DNA of 6,969 nucleotides from NCBI GenBank assembly GCA_046481785.1, contig JAWOJF010000216.1:1-6969 (forward strand). The letters run 5' to 3'. Made by a program: the position numbers and the translations under genes. The DNA comes from JAWOJF01 sp046481785. GTDB lineage: Bacteria > Bacteroidota > Ignavibacteria > Ignavibacteriales > Ignavibacteriaceae. The notes beneath the pieces were generated by a model. The model had not been told where the DNA came from. It ran no database searches and saw only the letters and a list, made by a program, of their open reading frames with translations. Below, piece after piece: positions 1 through 5,607 of the stretch (its first letter is position 1; each line of letters opens with the position of its first letter).

Positions 1-19
1 AGAGACTGTTTATTTATTG

Positions 20-39
20 CCACGACATTTATGTCGTGG
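20..39. repeat. CCACGAC/GTCGTGG hairpin, copy 1
   Basis: CCACGACAT (20-28) pairs with ATGTCGTGG (31-39), a perfect 9-bp stem. In RNA the loop would probably be TTTA, with 8 pairs. The arms match those of the hairpin at 139-158 but the centre differs (ATTTAT against TTAAAA). Conserved arms with a changing middle suggest a dispersed repeat family or a structure kept for its stem. There is no T-run after it on either strand, so it is not an obvious terminator. Confidence 0.75.
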
Positions 40-60
40 TTTAGGATTCCAAATATTTTT

Positions 61-118
61 GGCTTTAGCCCCCGAAGGGTCGGGACACGCACAATTAAGG
101 CAAATTGTGGCTAAAGCC
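61..118. repeat. GGCTTTAGCC inverted repeat with branched interior
   Basis: Ten-base arms GGCTTTAGCC (61-70) and GGCTAAAGCC (109-118) are perfect reverse complements. Between them sit two smaller inverted repeats: CCCGA (71-75) with TCGGG (80-84), and ACAATT (91-96) with AATTGT (103-108). Folded, this would form a three-way junction. The core GGCTTTAGCC is itself nearly palindromic (GGCT-TT-AGCC), and it recurs in both orientations at 243-252 and 273-282. Confidence 0.6.
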
Positions 119-138
119 TCCATGCTAATTGTTTTCTC

Positions 139-158
139 CCACGACTTAAAAGTCGTGG
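139..158. repeat. CCACGAC/GTCGTGG hairpin, copy 2
   Basis: CCACGACTT (139-147) pairs with AAGTCGTGG (150-158), a perfect 9-bp stem around AA. It shares its seven outer stem pairs with the hairpin at 20-39. Its right flank GCAAT mirrors the left flank ATTGC of that copy, so the two hairpins face each other as ends of one 147-base element. Confidence 0.75.
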
Positions 159-241
159 CAATTGATATTTTCTCCTTGTGAAGTTAATACTGAGTTGTGC
201 AACACTCCCTTCAGCCTGGGGGATATGAGCTAATATTATAT

Positions 242-283
242 GGGCTTTAGCCCTGAATTAACTTCAGTTCAGGGCTAAAGCCC
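242..283. repeat. Long GGGCTTTAGCCC stem-loop repeat
   Basis: A perfect 16-base arm, GGGCTTTAGCCCTGAA (242-257), has its reverse complement at 268-283, separated by 10 bases. The outer part contains the same GGCTTTAGCC core as 61-118, so this is a second member of the same family with a longer stem and shorter middle. The inner CTGAA (253-257) could instead pair with TTCAG at 263-267. With no gene in the 240 bases upstream and no T-run after it, a repeat element fits better than a terminator. Confidence 0.7.
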
Positions 284-301
284 GTTATGGTTCTTTAGGC
301 T

Positions 302-321
302 CCCCATGTTAAAATATGGGG
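302..321. repeat. CCCCAT/ATGGGG hairpin
   Basis: CCCCAT (302-307) pairs with ATGGGG (316-321) around an 8-base AT-rich centre; one G-T and one T-A pair can extend the stem. It lies 18 bases after the 242-283 palindrome and is the last element of the cluster. The sequence differs from the other two families, so its membership is inferred from position only. Confidence 0.45.
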
Positions 322-438
322 TTAATCAATAAAATTAATAGTTATTCCAGTCTTTAATTTTTACACAATCTCTTCGGAGGAATATTAAAATCTTTAATAA
401 TCATGCTAATTAAAAAAATGAAAATATATTCACTCAAA

Positions 439-467
439 TTGACTTTTGGGACAGCCTCATCTTTAAT
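439..467 (+). promoter_or_regulatory. Possible sigma-70-like promoter
   Basis: TTGACT (439-444) is followed after 17 bases by TTTAAT (462-467), each one base from the -35 and -10 consensus. It would start transcription about 125 bases before the dehydratase start codon. The -10 mismatch is at a usually conserved A, and Bacteroidota-type sigma factors prefer other motifs, so this is a weak call in an AT-rich region where chance matches are common. Confidence 0.3.
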
Positions 468-588
468 GTTTTAAACCAATAAATTCCTCCTTATTGTAAT
501 CAGAGTATTACCGCTTCACAGCTCACCTGATATTAAAGAAAATTGAGTCAGCCCTTTTTTTTGCTTAAATTACTATATACAGAACTTT

Positions 589-593
589 GGAGG
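589..593 (+). promoter_or_regulatory. Shine-Dalgarno site that fixes the dehydratase start
   Basis: GGAGG ends 5 bases before the ATG at 599. It overlaps the possible in-frame TTG start at 587, so that codon cannot use it; this favours 599 as the true start. Confidence 0.75.
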
Positions 594-598
594 TTCTT

Positions 599-886
599 AT
601 GGCACTGCTTGATGAGACTGGTATTCAGAATAAGCTTAAAAATTTTAAAGGCTGGGACTACTCCGATAAACAAATTGAAAAAGAGTATAAGCTTAAAGAT
701 TTTGTTACTGCCCTTGATTTTGTAAACAGGATTGGTAAAGACGCTGAAGCGATGAACCACCACCCTGATATTTTCATTCATTCATATAACAAAGTGAAAA
801 TTTCCATTTCCACCCATAGTGAAGGCGGTGTTACGGAAAAGGATTTTTATCTTGCAAAAAAAATTGAAGAACAAAATACTAAATGA
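599..886 (+). CDS. 4a-hydroxytetrahydrobiopterin dehydratase (pterin-4a-carbinolamine dehydratase)
   Basis: A 95-residue cytoplasmic enzyme of the PCD/DCoH family (PhhB in Pseudomonas), about the usual length. The family dehydrates 4a-hydroxytetrahydropterin to quinonoid dihydropterin, recycling the cofactor of aromatic amino acid hydroxylases. The active-site motif is complete: E50-x3-H54-H55-P56, then Y63, H73 (in STH) and D82, with GG at 76-77. The ATG at 599 is chosen for its GGAGG; a TTG 12 bases upstream in frame overlaps that site. The stop codon overlaps the next gene's start by 4 bases. No phenylalanine hydroxylase lies nearby, so the role could be general pterin repair. Family assignment is firm; physiological role is not. 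Confidence 0.93.
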   Translation: MALLDETGIQNKLKNFKGWDYSDKQIEKEYKLKDFVTALDFVNRIGKDAEAMNHHPDIFIHSYNKVKISISTHSEGGVTEKDFYLAKKIEEQNTK

Positions 887-1209
887 CAAATCGACAGGGA
901 AAAGACAGGCTGGAATCCCTGCTTGCTATATATAAAAAGGATCCGGGAGACTCTTTTATTAAGTATGGAATAGCACTGGAGTATCTTTCAAGAAAAGATA
1001 ACCTGAAAGCAGAAGAGTTTTTTCAAATGATACTAAAAGACGATCCTTCATATATTCCTGCGTATATGCAGTATGGAATATACCACTCTAACCAGAACAA
1101 CATAGATAAAGCAAAAGATCTTTTTAAAAAAGGAATTGAAATAGCAAAAAAGGCGGGTGATAAACATGCCGCAAAAGAAATGGAGGACTTTTTAGATGAG
1201 CTCGACTAA
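883..1209 (+). CDS. Small tetratricopeptide repeat protein
   Basis: A 108-residue soluble protein made almost wholly of two TPR units, roughly residues 22-55 (GIALEYLSRKDNLKAEEFF, then DDP) and 56-89 (AYMQYGIYHSNQNNIDKAKDLF), capped by a charged C-terminal helix ending EDFLDELD. TPR units form helix pairs that bind partner proteins; the partner here is unknown. There is no signal peptide or membrane segment. The start ATG overlaps the dehydratase stop (ATGA) and has no clear ribosome binding site, so it is probably translated by coupling. Its 3' end overlaps pyrE by 14 bases and carries the pyrE ribosome binding site. The position suggests co-expression, not a shared pathway. Fold is confident; function unknown. 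Confidence 0.85.
   Translation: MTNRQGKDRLESLLAIYKKDPGDSFIKYGIALEYLSRKDNLKAEEFFQMILKDDPSYIPAYMQYGIYHSNQNNIDKAKDLFKKGIEIAKKAGDKHAAKEMEDFLDELD
1182..1186 (+). promoter_or_regulatory. pyrE ribosome binding site inside the TPR gene
   Basis: GGAGG lies 9 bases before the ATG at 1196, within the last codons of the upstream gene. It supports 1196 as the pyrE start despite the 14-base overlap. Confidence 0.7.
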
Positions 1210-1804
1210 CCAGCCAACTGCTGCACCTTCACAGGAAGAAGTTTTGGAAATTTTCAAAAAAACCGGTGCGCTGTTAAGCGGTCATTTTCTTCTTACATCA
1301 GGCAGGCACAGTAATGTTTATTTCCAGTGTGCAAAAGTCCTTCAATATCCGCACTATACTGAGCTGGTATGTAAAACCATTACCGATCATTTTAAAAACT
1401 ATGAGATTGATACCGTTATAGCCCCTGCTATTGGAGGAATAATTGTGGGACAGGAAGTTGCAAGGCAGATGGGCAAAAGATTTATCTTTGCCGAAAGAGA
1501 AGATAAAGACCTTGTTTTAAGAAGGGGTTTTACTTTAGAACCGGGTGAAAAAGTTTTGGTATGCGAAGATGTGGTTACAACAGGCGGCTCTGTTTTTGAA
1601 GTAATTAATATTGCCAAACAAAATAATGCTGAAGTTGTGGGTGTGGGGTTTATTGTTGACCGCAGTAATGGAAAGGTAAACTTCGGATTTCCCCAGGTCA
1701 GTACAGTTAAAATGAATGCTGTTTCATTTACACCCGAAGAGTGCGAACTATGCAGGCAGGGTATTCCTGCAGTAAAACCGGGTTCAAGAAAGACAGTTAA
1801 ATAA
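1196..1804 (+). CDS. pyrE: Orotate phosphoribosyltransferase
   Basis: A 202-residue cytoplasmic enzyme of pyrimidine synthesis that joins orotate to PRPP, giving orotidine 5'-phosphate and pyrophosphate. The PRPP-binding motif is LVCEDVVTTGGS (121-132); the catalytic-loop region is FAERED...LRRGF (98-112). An Ala-Pro-Ala-Ile-Gly-Gly stretch (76-81) precedes the central helix. The C-terminus CELCRQGIPAVKPGSRK (183-199), with its CxxC pair, is typical of the Thermus-type PyrE subfamily, as is the ~200-residue length. The first dozen residues (Ser/Thr/Pro/Gln-rich) look like a flexible tail. The start is set by the GGAGG at 1182. pyrF and other pyr genes are not in the window; pyrE sits last in a coupled trio with a pterin enzyme and a TPR protein, an unusual setting. 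Confidence 0.96.
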   Translation: MSSTNQPTAAPSQEEVLEIFKKTGALLSGHFLLTSGRHSNVYFQCAKVLQYPHYTELVCKTITDHFKNYEIDTVIAPAIGGIIVGQEVARQMGKRFIFAEREDKDLVLRRGFTLEPGEKVLVCEDVVTTGGSVFEVINIAKQNNAEVVGVGFIVDRSNGKVNFGFPQVSTVKMNAVSFTPEECELCRQGIPAVKPGSRKTVK

Positions 1805-1861
1805 TATCTAAGATTTTTTTAAATATACTTCAAGGTTACTTATCTTCTAAAGGGCTTACTT

Positions 1862-3130
1862 ATGAAAATAATCATTCTTCTCTTTATCTGTTCGTTCACC
1901 ATTTTTGCCCAGGTTGATTTTGATAAATATTTTTTGGATAAAACCCTGCGCATAGATTATTTCCATACGGGCAACGCTGAAAATGATTCGTATTCTATAG
2001 ATGAAGTAATTGAGGAACCATACTGGGGCGGCTCAAAAACAAACCTGGTTGATATATTTAATTACGGCAATTATAAATTTGTTGTTTATGATGATTCAAC
2101 AAATGAGATTATTTATTCACGTACTTACTCCACTCTTTTTAATGAATGGCAGACTATTGAAGAGGCAAAGACGACAACCAAATCTTTCAGCGAAACTGTT
2201 GTTTTTCCTTATCCTAAAAATAAAGTAAGAGTAGAATTTTTCAGCAGGGATAAAAAGAATAACCTGGAAAAAAAATTTGAATACAAAGTTGATCCGGAAA
2301 ATTATTTTATAACTACCGAACGCAGTCTTGAATACCCTTCATTTGAAATTCATAATTCAGGAGACCCTGCAAAAAAGGTTGACATAGTAATACTCCCCGA
2401 AGGATATACTGAAGAGGAAATGGATCAGTTTAAAGAGGATTGTAAACGGTTTACAGGGCATTTTTTTAATTCCTCCCCCTATAAAGAGAATAAAAATAAT
2501 TTTAACATCTGGGGTGTTGAGGCGCCTTCAAAACAATCCGGTACCGACCTGCCTGCTAAAGATACCTGGAAAAAAACAGTTTTAAATTCAAGCTTTTATA
2601 GTCTTAATCTTGAAAGATATTTGATGACTACTGATAATAAATCAGTAAGGGACCTTGCTGCTAACACCCCTTATGATATTATTTACATTCTTGTAAACAG
2701 TGAAATATACGGGGGCGGTGCAATATATAATCATTATGCCGTCTGCGTAAATAAAAATCAATATGAGGAATATATATTTGTTCATGAATTCGGACACTTA
2801 TTTGCCTCCCTGGCAGATGAATATGTAGATCCGGGTGCCGTGTACGAGGATTTTTATGATCTTACTGTAGAGCCTTTAGATCCAAACCTGACTACACTTG
2901 TCGATTTTGATTCCAAGTGGAAGAATCTTGTTGATGAAAATATACCCATCCCTACACCTGCAACGGCTGAATATAAAGACAAGGTAGGAGCCTTTGAAGG
3001 GGGCGGATATGTGGCAAAAGGGATTTACCGCCCAAAACAGGATTGCACAATGAGATCAATATCGGTTGATAATTTCTGTCCTGTATGTAAAAATGCTATC
3101 CAGGCAATGATTGACTTTTATACTAAATAG
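1862..3130 (+). CDS. Secreted M64-family (IgA peptidase-like) zinc metallopeptidase
   Basis: A 422-residue exported protein. Residues 1-16 form a signal peptide (MK, a hydrophobic stretch, cleavage likely after FA before Q17); the Cys at 10 is not in a lipobox. Residues ~17-150 look like the beta-rich M64 N-terminal domain. The catalytic domain starts near KKVDIVILPEGYTEEEM (171-187), a hallmark of the family. The zinc motif is H308-E309-F-G-H312 followed by LADEY (317-321); H308 and H312 should bind zinc, E309 is the general base, and D319 may be the third ligand. The C-terminus has CTMR (395-398) and FCPVC (405-409), also family features. There is no C-terminal sorting domain or anchor, so it is probably periplasmic or released. 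IgA cleavage is known for one member only; here a general role in peptide or glycoprotein breakdown is more likely. The start has a modest AAAGGG 7 bases upstream. Confidence 0.88.
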   Translation: MKIIILLFICSFTIFAQVDFDKYFLDKTLRIDYFHTGNAENDSYSIDEVIEEPYWGGSKTNLVDIFNYGNYKFVVYDDSTNEIIYSRTYSTLFNEWQTIEEAKTTTKSFSETVVFPYPKNKVRVEFFSRDKKNNLEKKFEYKVDPENYFITTERSLEYPSFEIHNSGDPAKKVDIVILPEGYTEEEMDQFKEDCKRFTGHFFNSSPYKENKNNFNIWGVEAPSKQSGTDLPAKDTWKKTVLNSSFYSLNLERYLMTTDNKSVRDLAANTPYDIIYILVNSEIYGGGAIYNHYAVCVNKNQYEEYIFVHEFGHLFASLADEYVDPGAVYEDFYDLTVEPLDPNLTTLVDFDSKWKNLVDENIPIPTPATAEYKDKVGAFEGGGYVAKGIYRPKQDCTMRSISVDNFCPVCKNAIQAMIDFYTK

Positions 3131-3152
3131 AGAACTGTAGCCTTCTTTTTAT

Positions 3153-3193
3153 CTCCCTGTTATCCCGGGACAACAGGGAGAAATTCTTCTCCC
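3153..3193 (+). terminator. Two competing hairpins after the peptidase gene
   Basis: CTCCCTGTT (3153-3161) pairs with AACAGGGAG (3172-3180) around a loop holding the small palindrome TCCCGGGA. An alternative stem, GGGAGAA (3176-3182) with TTCTCCC (3187-3193), uses the same GGGAG and cannot form at the same time. Only ATTTTG follows, so the U-tract is poor. Position 22 bases after a stop codon favours a terminator or 3' mRNA-stabilising structure. Confidence 0.45.
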
Positions 3194-3255
3194 CCGGATT
3201 TTGTATTAACAAATCATTTGCGCAATTTTGTAATTCATATTTACCAGATTTTTAC

Positions 3256-3275
3256 GGCAGGAACTGTTTCCTGCC
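3256..3275. repeat. GGCAGGAA/TTCCTGCC hairpin before the phosphatase gene
   Basis: A perfect 8-bp GC-rich stem, GGCAGGAA (3256-3263) with TTCCTGCC (3268-3275), closes a 4-base loop CTGT. It lies 47 bases before the phosphatase start. It could be a further terminator, a leader structure or a repeat; no other copy is in the window. Confidence 0.45.
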
Positions 3276-3322
3276 CTATTGCTTTGTGCTGCTATAACTA
3301 AAATTATATAAGAAACCTTACA

Positions 3323-4561
3323 ATGCTAATGAACCAGAAAAAATTACACAGAATGATAGAAGAGATTGCATCACAGCATTTTTCATCAGAGAATGAAATG
3401 CTGATCACTGTATTGAACCAGATTGTTGAAAACGAAAGTATCAACATTACCGGGGGAAGGATATGGAAACTCTCTACTATAGAAGAAACTTATCAGCTTT
3501 TATATCAGACAGGCAAGGTTGAACAGATAAATCCGGATTTTAAAGTAAGGGTGGATGAGTATCCTCAATTCGAAAGGCTGGCTAAAGAACGTACAATATT
3601 TGGTAGTGAAACCAATAAGGTGCTTCTGAAAAAAGGTATTTTTAAATACTCTGCATCCGGCGTGGGTGAGAAGATAAAAATTAATAGCAAGCCTTATTAT
3701 GAGTATCTTCTTGCATTAAATACAGATGATATTAATGAAGAATTTGGTATTGCTCTTAATATAATTGCTACTGCCCTTACTTCGCAAATAAAACAGAAAC
3801 GTTTAAGTACACGTGCAACTGCATTACGTGCAGATATAGATAAGGGCAGAGAACTTCAGAAAAGCATTTTGCCGGAACATGAATACAGGTTTCATAATTA
3901 TGAATTGTTCGGCATTACCAACCCGGCTGAAATAGTAGGCGGAGATTTTTTTGATTATCTTGAAATCGGCGGTGAGCACGACAGGGTTGCTGTTACAGTG
4001 GGAGATGCTGCAAGCAAAGGCGTAGGTGCTGCCGCAGAAGCTATGTATATATCCGGCGCTATGCGTATGGCAAGTACTTTTGAAATAAAGATTACCCCCT
4101 TAATGAAAAGGATGAATGAGCTGGTAAACAGAATTTTTGCGGATGATAAGTTTGCATCATTGTTTTACGGCGAGCTTTCTACCGATAAAAGCGGACTTTT
4201 TCTGTATGCTAATGCGGGGCATAATCCTCCCTATTTTATTAAGCATAATTCAGATGAAATAATTCTGCTAAACCCTACGGGCCCGGTTCTCGGCCCGGCA
4301 CCCAATGCAAAATACACAATCGATAGTATCAATTTCGATAAGGATGATGTACTTTTGATTTATTCCGATGGTGTAACCGAATCTACAGATGAGCAGTTTA
4401 ATGCTTATGGAGAAGAAAGGCTTTGTGATTTGTTGAGAAAAACAAAACACCTCACTCCAAAGGAAATTAATTATGCAATCCTGGAAGATGTTATAAAATA
4501 TTCCAAATACGGGCAATACCACGATGATAAAACTCTTGTGGTGATTAAAAGAGTTAAGTAG
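3323..4561 (+). CDS. GAF-like sensor fused to PP2C/SpoIIE-type serine phosphatase
   Basis: A 412-residue soluble protein. Residues ~10-155 resemble a GAF-type sensor domain (GGRIWKL at 44-50, later a YYEYLLALN strand at 125-133). Residues ~155-180 form a charged linker helix leading into the RELQKSILPE motif (176-185) that precedes this phosphatase domain. The catalytic part (~190-412) has every expected metal-binding site: VGGDFFDY (205-212; D208), VGDAASKGVGAA (226-237; D228), YANAGHNPPY (295-304), LLIYSDGVTES (344-354; D349) and HDDKTLVV (400-407). It should therefore be active. RsbU/RsbP relatives dephosphorylate a STAS anti-sigma antagonist to release a sigma factor; no such partner is in view. 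The start is ATG 3323 or ATG 3329; neither has a clear ribosome binding site. The signal sensed is unknown. Confidence 0.9.
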   Translation: MLMNQKKLHRMIEEIASQHFSSENEMLITVLNQIVENESINITGGRIWKLSTIEETYQLLYQTGKVEQINPDFKVRVDEYPQFERLAKERTIFGSETNKVLLKKGIFKYSASGVGEKIKINSKPYYEYLLALNTDDINEEFGIALNIIATALTSQIKQKRLSTRATALRADIDKGRELQKSILPEHEYRFHNYELFGITNPAEIVGGDFFDYLEIGGEHDRVAVTVGDAASKGVGAAAEAMYISGAMRMASTFEIKITPLMKRMNELVNRIFADDKFASLFYGELSTDKSGLFLYANAGHNPPYFIKHNSDEIILLNPTGPVLGPAPNAKYTIDSINFDKDDVLLIYSDGVTESTDEQFNAYGEERLCDLLRKTKHLTPKEINYAILEDVIKYSKYGQYHDDKTLVVIKRVK

Positions 4562-4590
4562 CAGTCCCCTGCTTAGAACTTTCCTGATAT

Positions 4591-4602
4591 ATTTTATAAA
4601 AT
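4591..4602. promoter_or_regulatory. AT palindrome in the gap before the ABC genes
   Basis: ATTTTATAAAAT is a perfect 12-base palindrome within a looser CTGATA (4584-4589)...TATCAG (4609-4614) inverted repeat. It lies between the phosphatase and the exporter, where a promoter or operator might sit, but such AT palindromes arise easily by chance here. Confidence 0.25.
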
Positions 4603-4638
4603 TATTTTTATCAGCTTAATCTTTTAAGAGAAATTCCA

Positions 4639-5607
4639 ATGAGTAACAATAGTGAAACTTCAACCGGTAATGTTGTTGTTGAAGTAAAAGATGTCCATAA
4701 GTCATTTAAAGATGTACATGCAGTAAATGGAGTAAACCTTAAAATTCATAAGGGACAGTTTGTTGCGCTGCTGGGGCCAAACGGTGCAGGCAAAACAACT
4801 CTTGTGGAAATGATTGAAGGGATACAGCAGCCTGATACAGGTGATATTTCGCTTGCAGGTAAAAGGTGGAAAGGGAATGAAGATGAGCTTCACCAGCTAA
4901 TCGGGTTATCTCTGCAGGAAACCAGGTTTATTGATAAACTTACTGTAAAAGAAACCCTTGAACTTTTTTCAAGCTTCTATCCTAATATCCGGAACAGCAG
5001 TGAACGTGTGAAGGAAGTGATCGGATTAATAGGACTAAATGAAAAAACTGATTCGTATACTGTTAATCTTTCCGGCGGGCAAAGACAAAAACTTGCTATC
5101 GGTATCTCACTGCTGAATAATCCTCAGATTCTTCTGCTTGATGAGCCCACAACCGGGCTTGACCCTAATGCCCGCCGTGAGATATGGGGGATATTGTTAA
5201 AGCTTAAAGAACTTTCACAAACATCATTAATTCTTACAACCCATTATATGGAAGAAGCCGAACAGCTTTGCGATTATATTATCATTATAGATAAAGGTAA
5301 AATCCTGCTTGAGGGTAACAGGGATGACCTGCTGAAAAAAGATGATGAAAAAATAATTGAGTTTGCATTAGATACTAACGACCGGCAGGTTTCTTTTTCT
5401 GACAGCATGAATAATCATAAAATCGTATGGGATGATAAAAATAATAAGGGAACAGTTATCCTCAATAATCTTGAAACTGAATTACCCGATTTCTTAAATT
5501 ATTTGAAACAGAAGAATCTTCCTTTAAAAAATTTTGAAAGCAGGAAAAAGACACTCGATGATCTTTTTACCTCATTAACCGGACGGCATTTGCATGAAAA
5601 TAATTAG
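4639..5607 (+). CDS. ABC exporter ATP-binding subunit (DrrA/CcmA-like)
   Basis: A 322-residue cytoplasmic ATPase that powers the permease encoded next. All motifs are intact: Walker A GPNGAGKTT (46-54), Q-loop Q93, signature LSGGQ (144-148), Walker B ILLLDEP (164-170), D-loop GLD (173-175) and switch H202. The nucleotide-binding domain ends near 235. Residues ~236-322 form the C-terminal extension usual in ABC-2 exporters of the DrrA type, ending with KKTLDDLFTSLTG. The start ATG has a weak AAGAGA about 7 bases upstream. It overlaps the permease by 14 bases, so one transcript and a heteromeric complex are very likely. Substrate cannot be told from sequence; relatives export antibiotics, lipids or polymers. 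Confidence 0.94.
   Translation: MSNNSETSTGNVVVEVKDVHKSFKDVHAVNGVNLKIHKGQFVALLGPNGAGKTTLVEMIEGIQQPDTGDISLAGKRWKGNEDELHQLIGLSLQETRFIDKLTVKETLELFSSFYPNIRNSSERVKEVIGLIGLNEKTDSYTVNLSGGQRQKLAIGISLLNNPQILLLDEPTTGLDPNARREIWGILLKLKELSQTSLILTTHYMEEAEQLCDYIIIIDKGKILLEGNRDDLLKKDDEKIIEFALDTNDRQVSFSDSMNNHKIVWDDKNNKGTVILNNLETELPDFLNYLKQKNLPLKNFESRKKTLDDLFTSLTGRHLHENN

Larger units (their letters stand above)
16..162. repeat. Composite palindromic element with concentric inverted repeats
   Basis: The ends are an 11-base inverted repeat, ATTGCCACGAC at 16-26 and GTCGTGGCAAT at 152-162, and each end lies within its own hairpin (20-39 and 139-158). Inside, GGCTTTAGCC at 61-70 is matched by GGCTAAAGCC at 109-118. 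The outer pair is centred near 89 and the inner pair near 89.5, so the two pairs share one centre. This is the layout of two small palindromic units in opposite orientation, as in bacterial REP/BIME elements or short MITEs. No transposase or RAYT gene is in the window, so the mobile origin is inferred. I see no flanking target-site duplication. Confidence 0.6.
322..598. other. AT-rich non-coding leader before the first gene
   Basis: No reading frame here has convincing protein character, and the palindromes stop at 321. The stretch is strongly AT-rich and ends with a ribosome binding site for the dehydratase gene, so it most likely holds the promoter and 5' leader of the first operon. I see no riboswitch-like fold. 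Together with 1-321 it makes about 600 bases without a supported gene. Confidence 0.5.

Noticed and set aside
20..321. CRISPR-like array from recurring palindromes
   Set aside because: Units differ in sequence and orientation, spacing is irregular and there are no cas genes; small palindromic elements explain it better.
587..598. Upstream in-frame TTG start for the dehydratase gene, adding four residues
   Set aside because: It overlaps the GGAGG at 589-593 that serves the ATG at 599, and the family motif and length fit the shorter protein.
1..598. tRNA or other structured RNA gene in the left non-coding region
   Set aside because: No cloverleaf with conserved tRNA features is visible; the structure present is from short palindromic repeats.
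543..781. Open frames on both strands around 543-781
   Set aside because: They overlap the dehydratase gene, have no recognisable domain and are explained by the real frame with its complete active-site motif.
1399..1617. Minus-strand open frame inside pyrE
   Set aside because: It is antisense to the PRPP-binding core of a clear enzyme gene and has low-complexity Ser/Thr/Pro character.
1805..1861. Terminator between pyrE and the peptidase gene
   Set aside because: There is a T-run (TTTTTTT) but no convincing stem in front of it, so I could not decide whether transcription continues.
1862..1909. Lipoprotein signal using the Cys at residue 10 of the peptidase
   Set aside because: The residues before it (Leu-Phe-Ile) lack the small residue a lipobox needs just before Cys, and a normal cleavage site lies at FA-Q.
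4268..4522. Minus-strand open frame inside the phosphatase gene, and similar ones inside the ABC genes (4702-4893, 5731-5958, 6259-6474)
   Set aside because: All lie opposite intact catalytic or membrane segments of clear genes, with no domain, ribosome binding site or operon context of their own.
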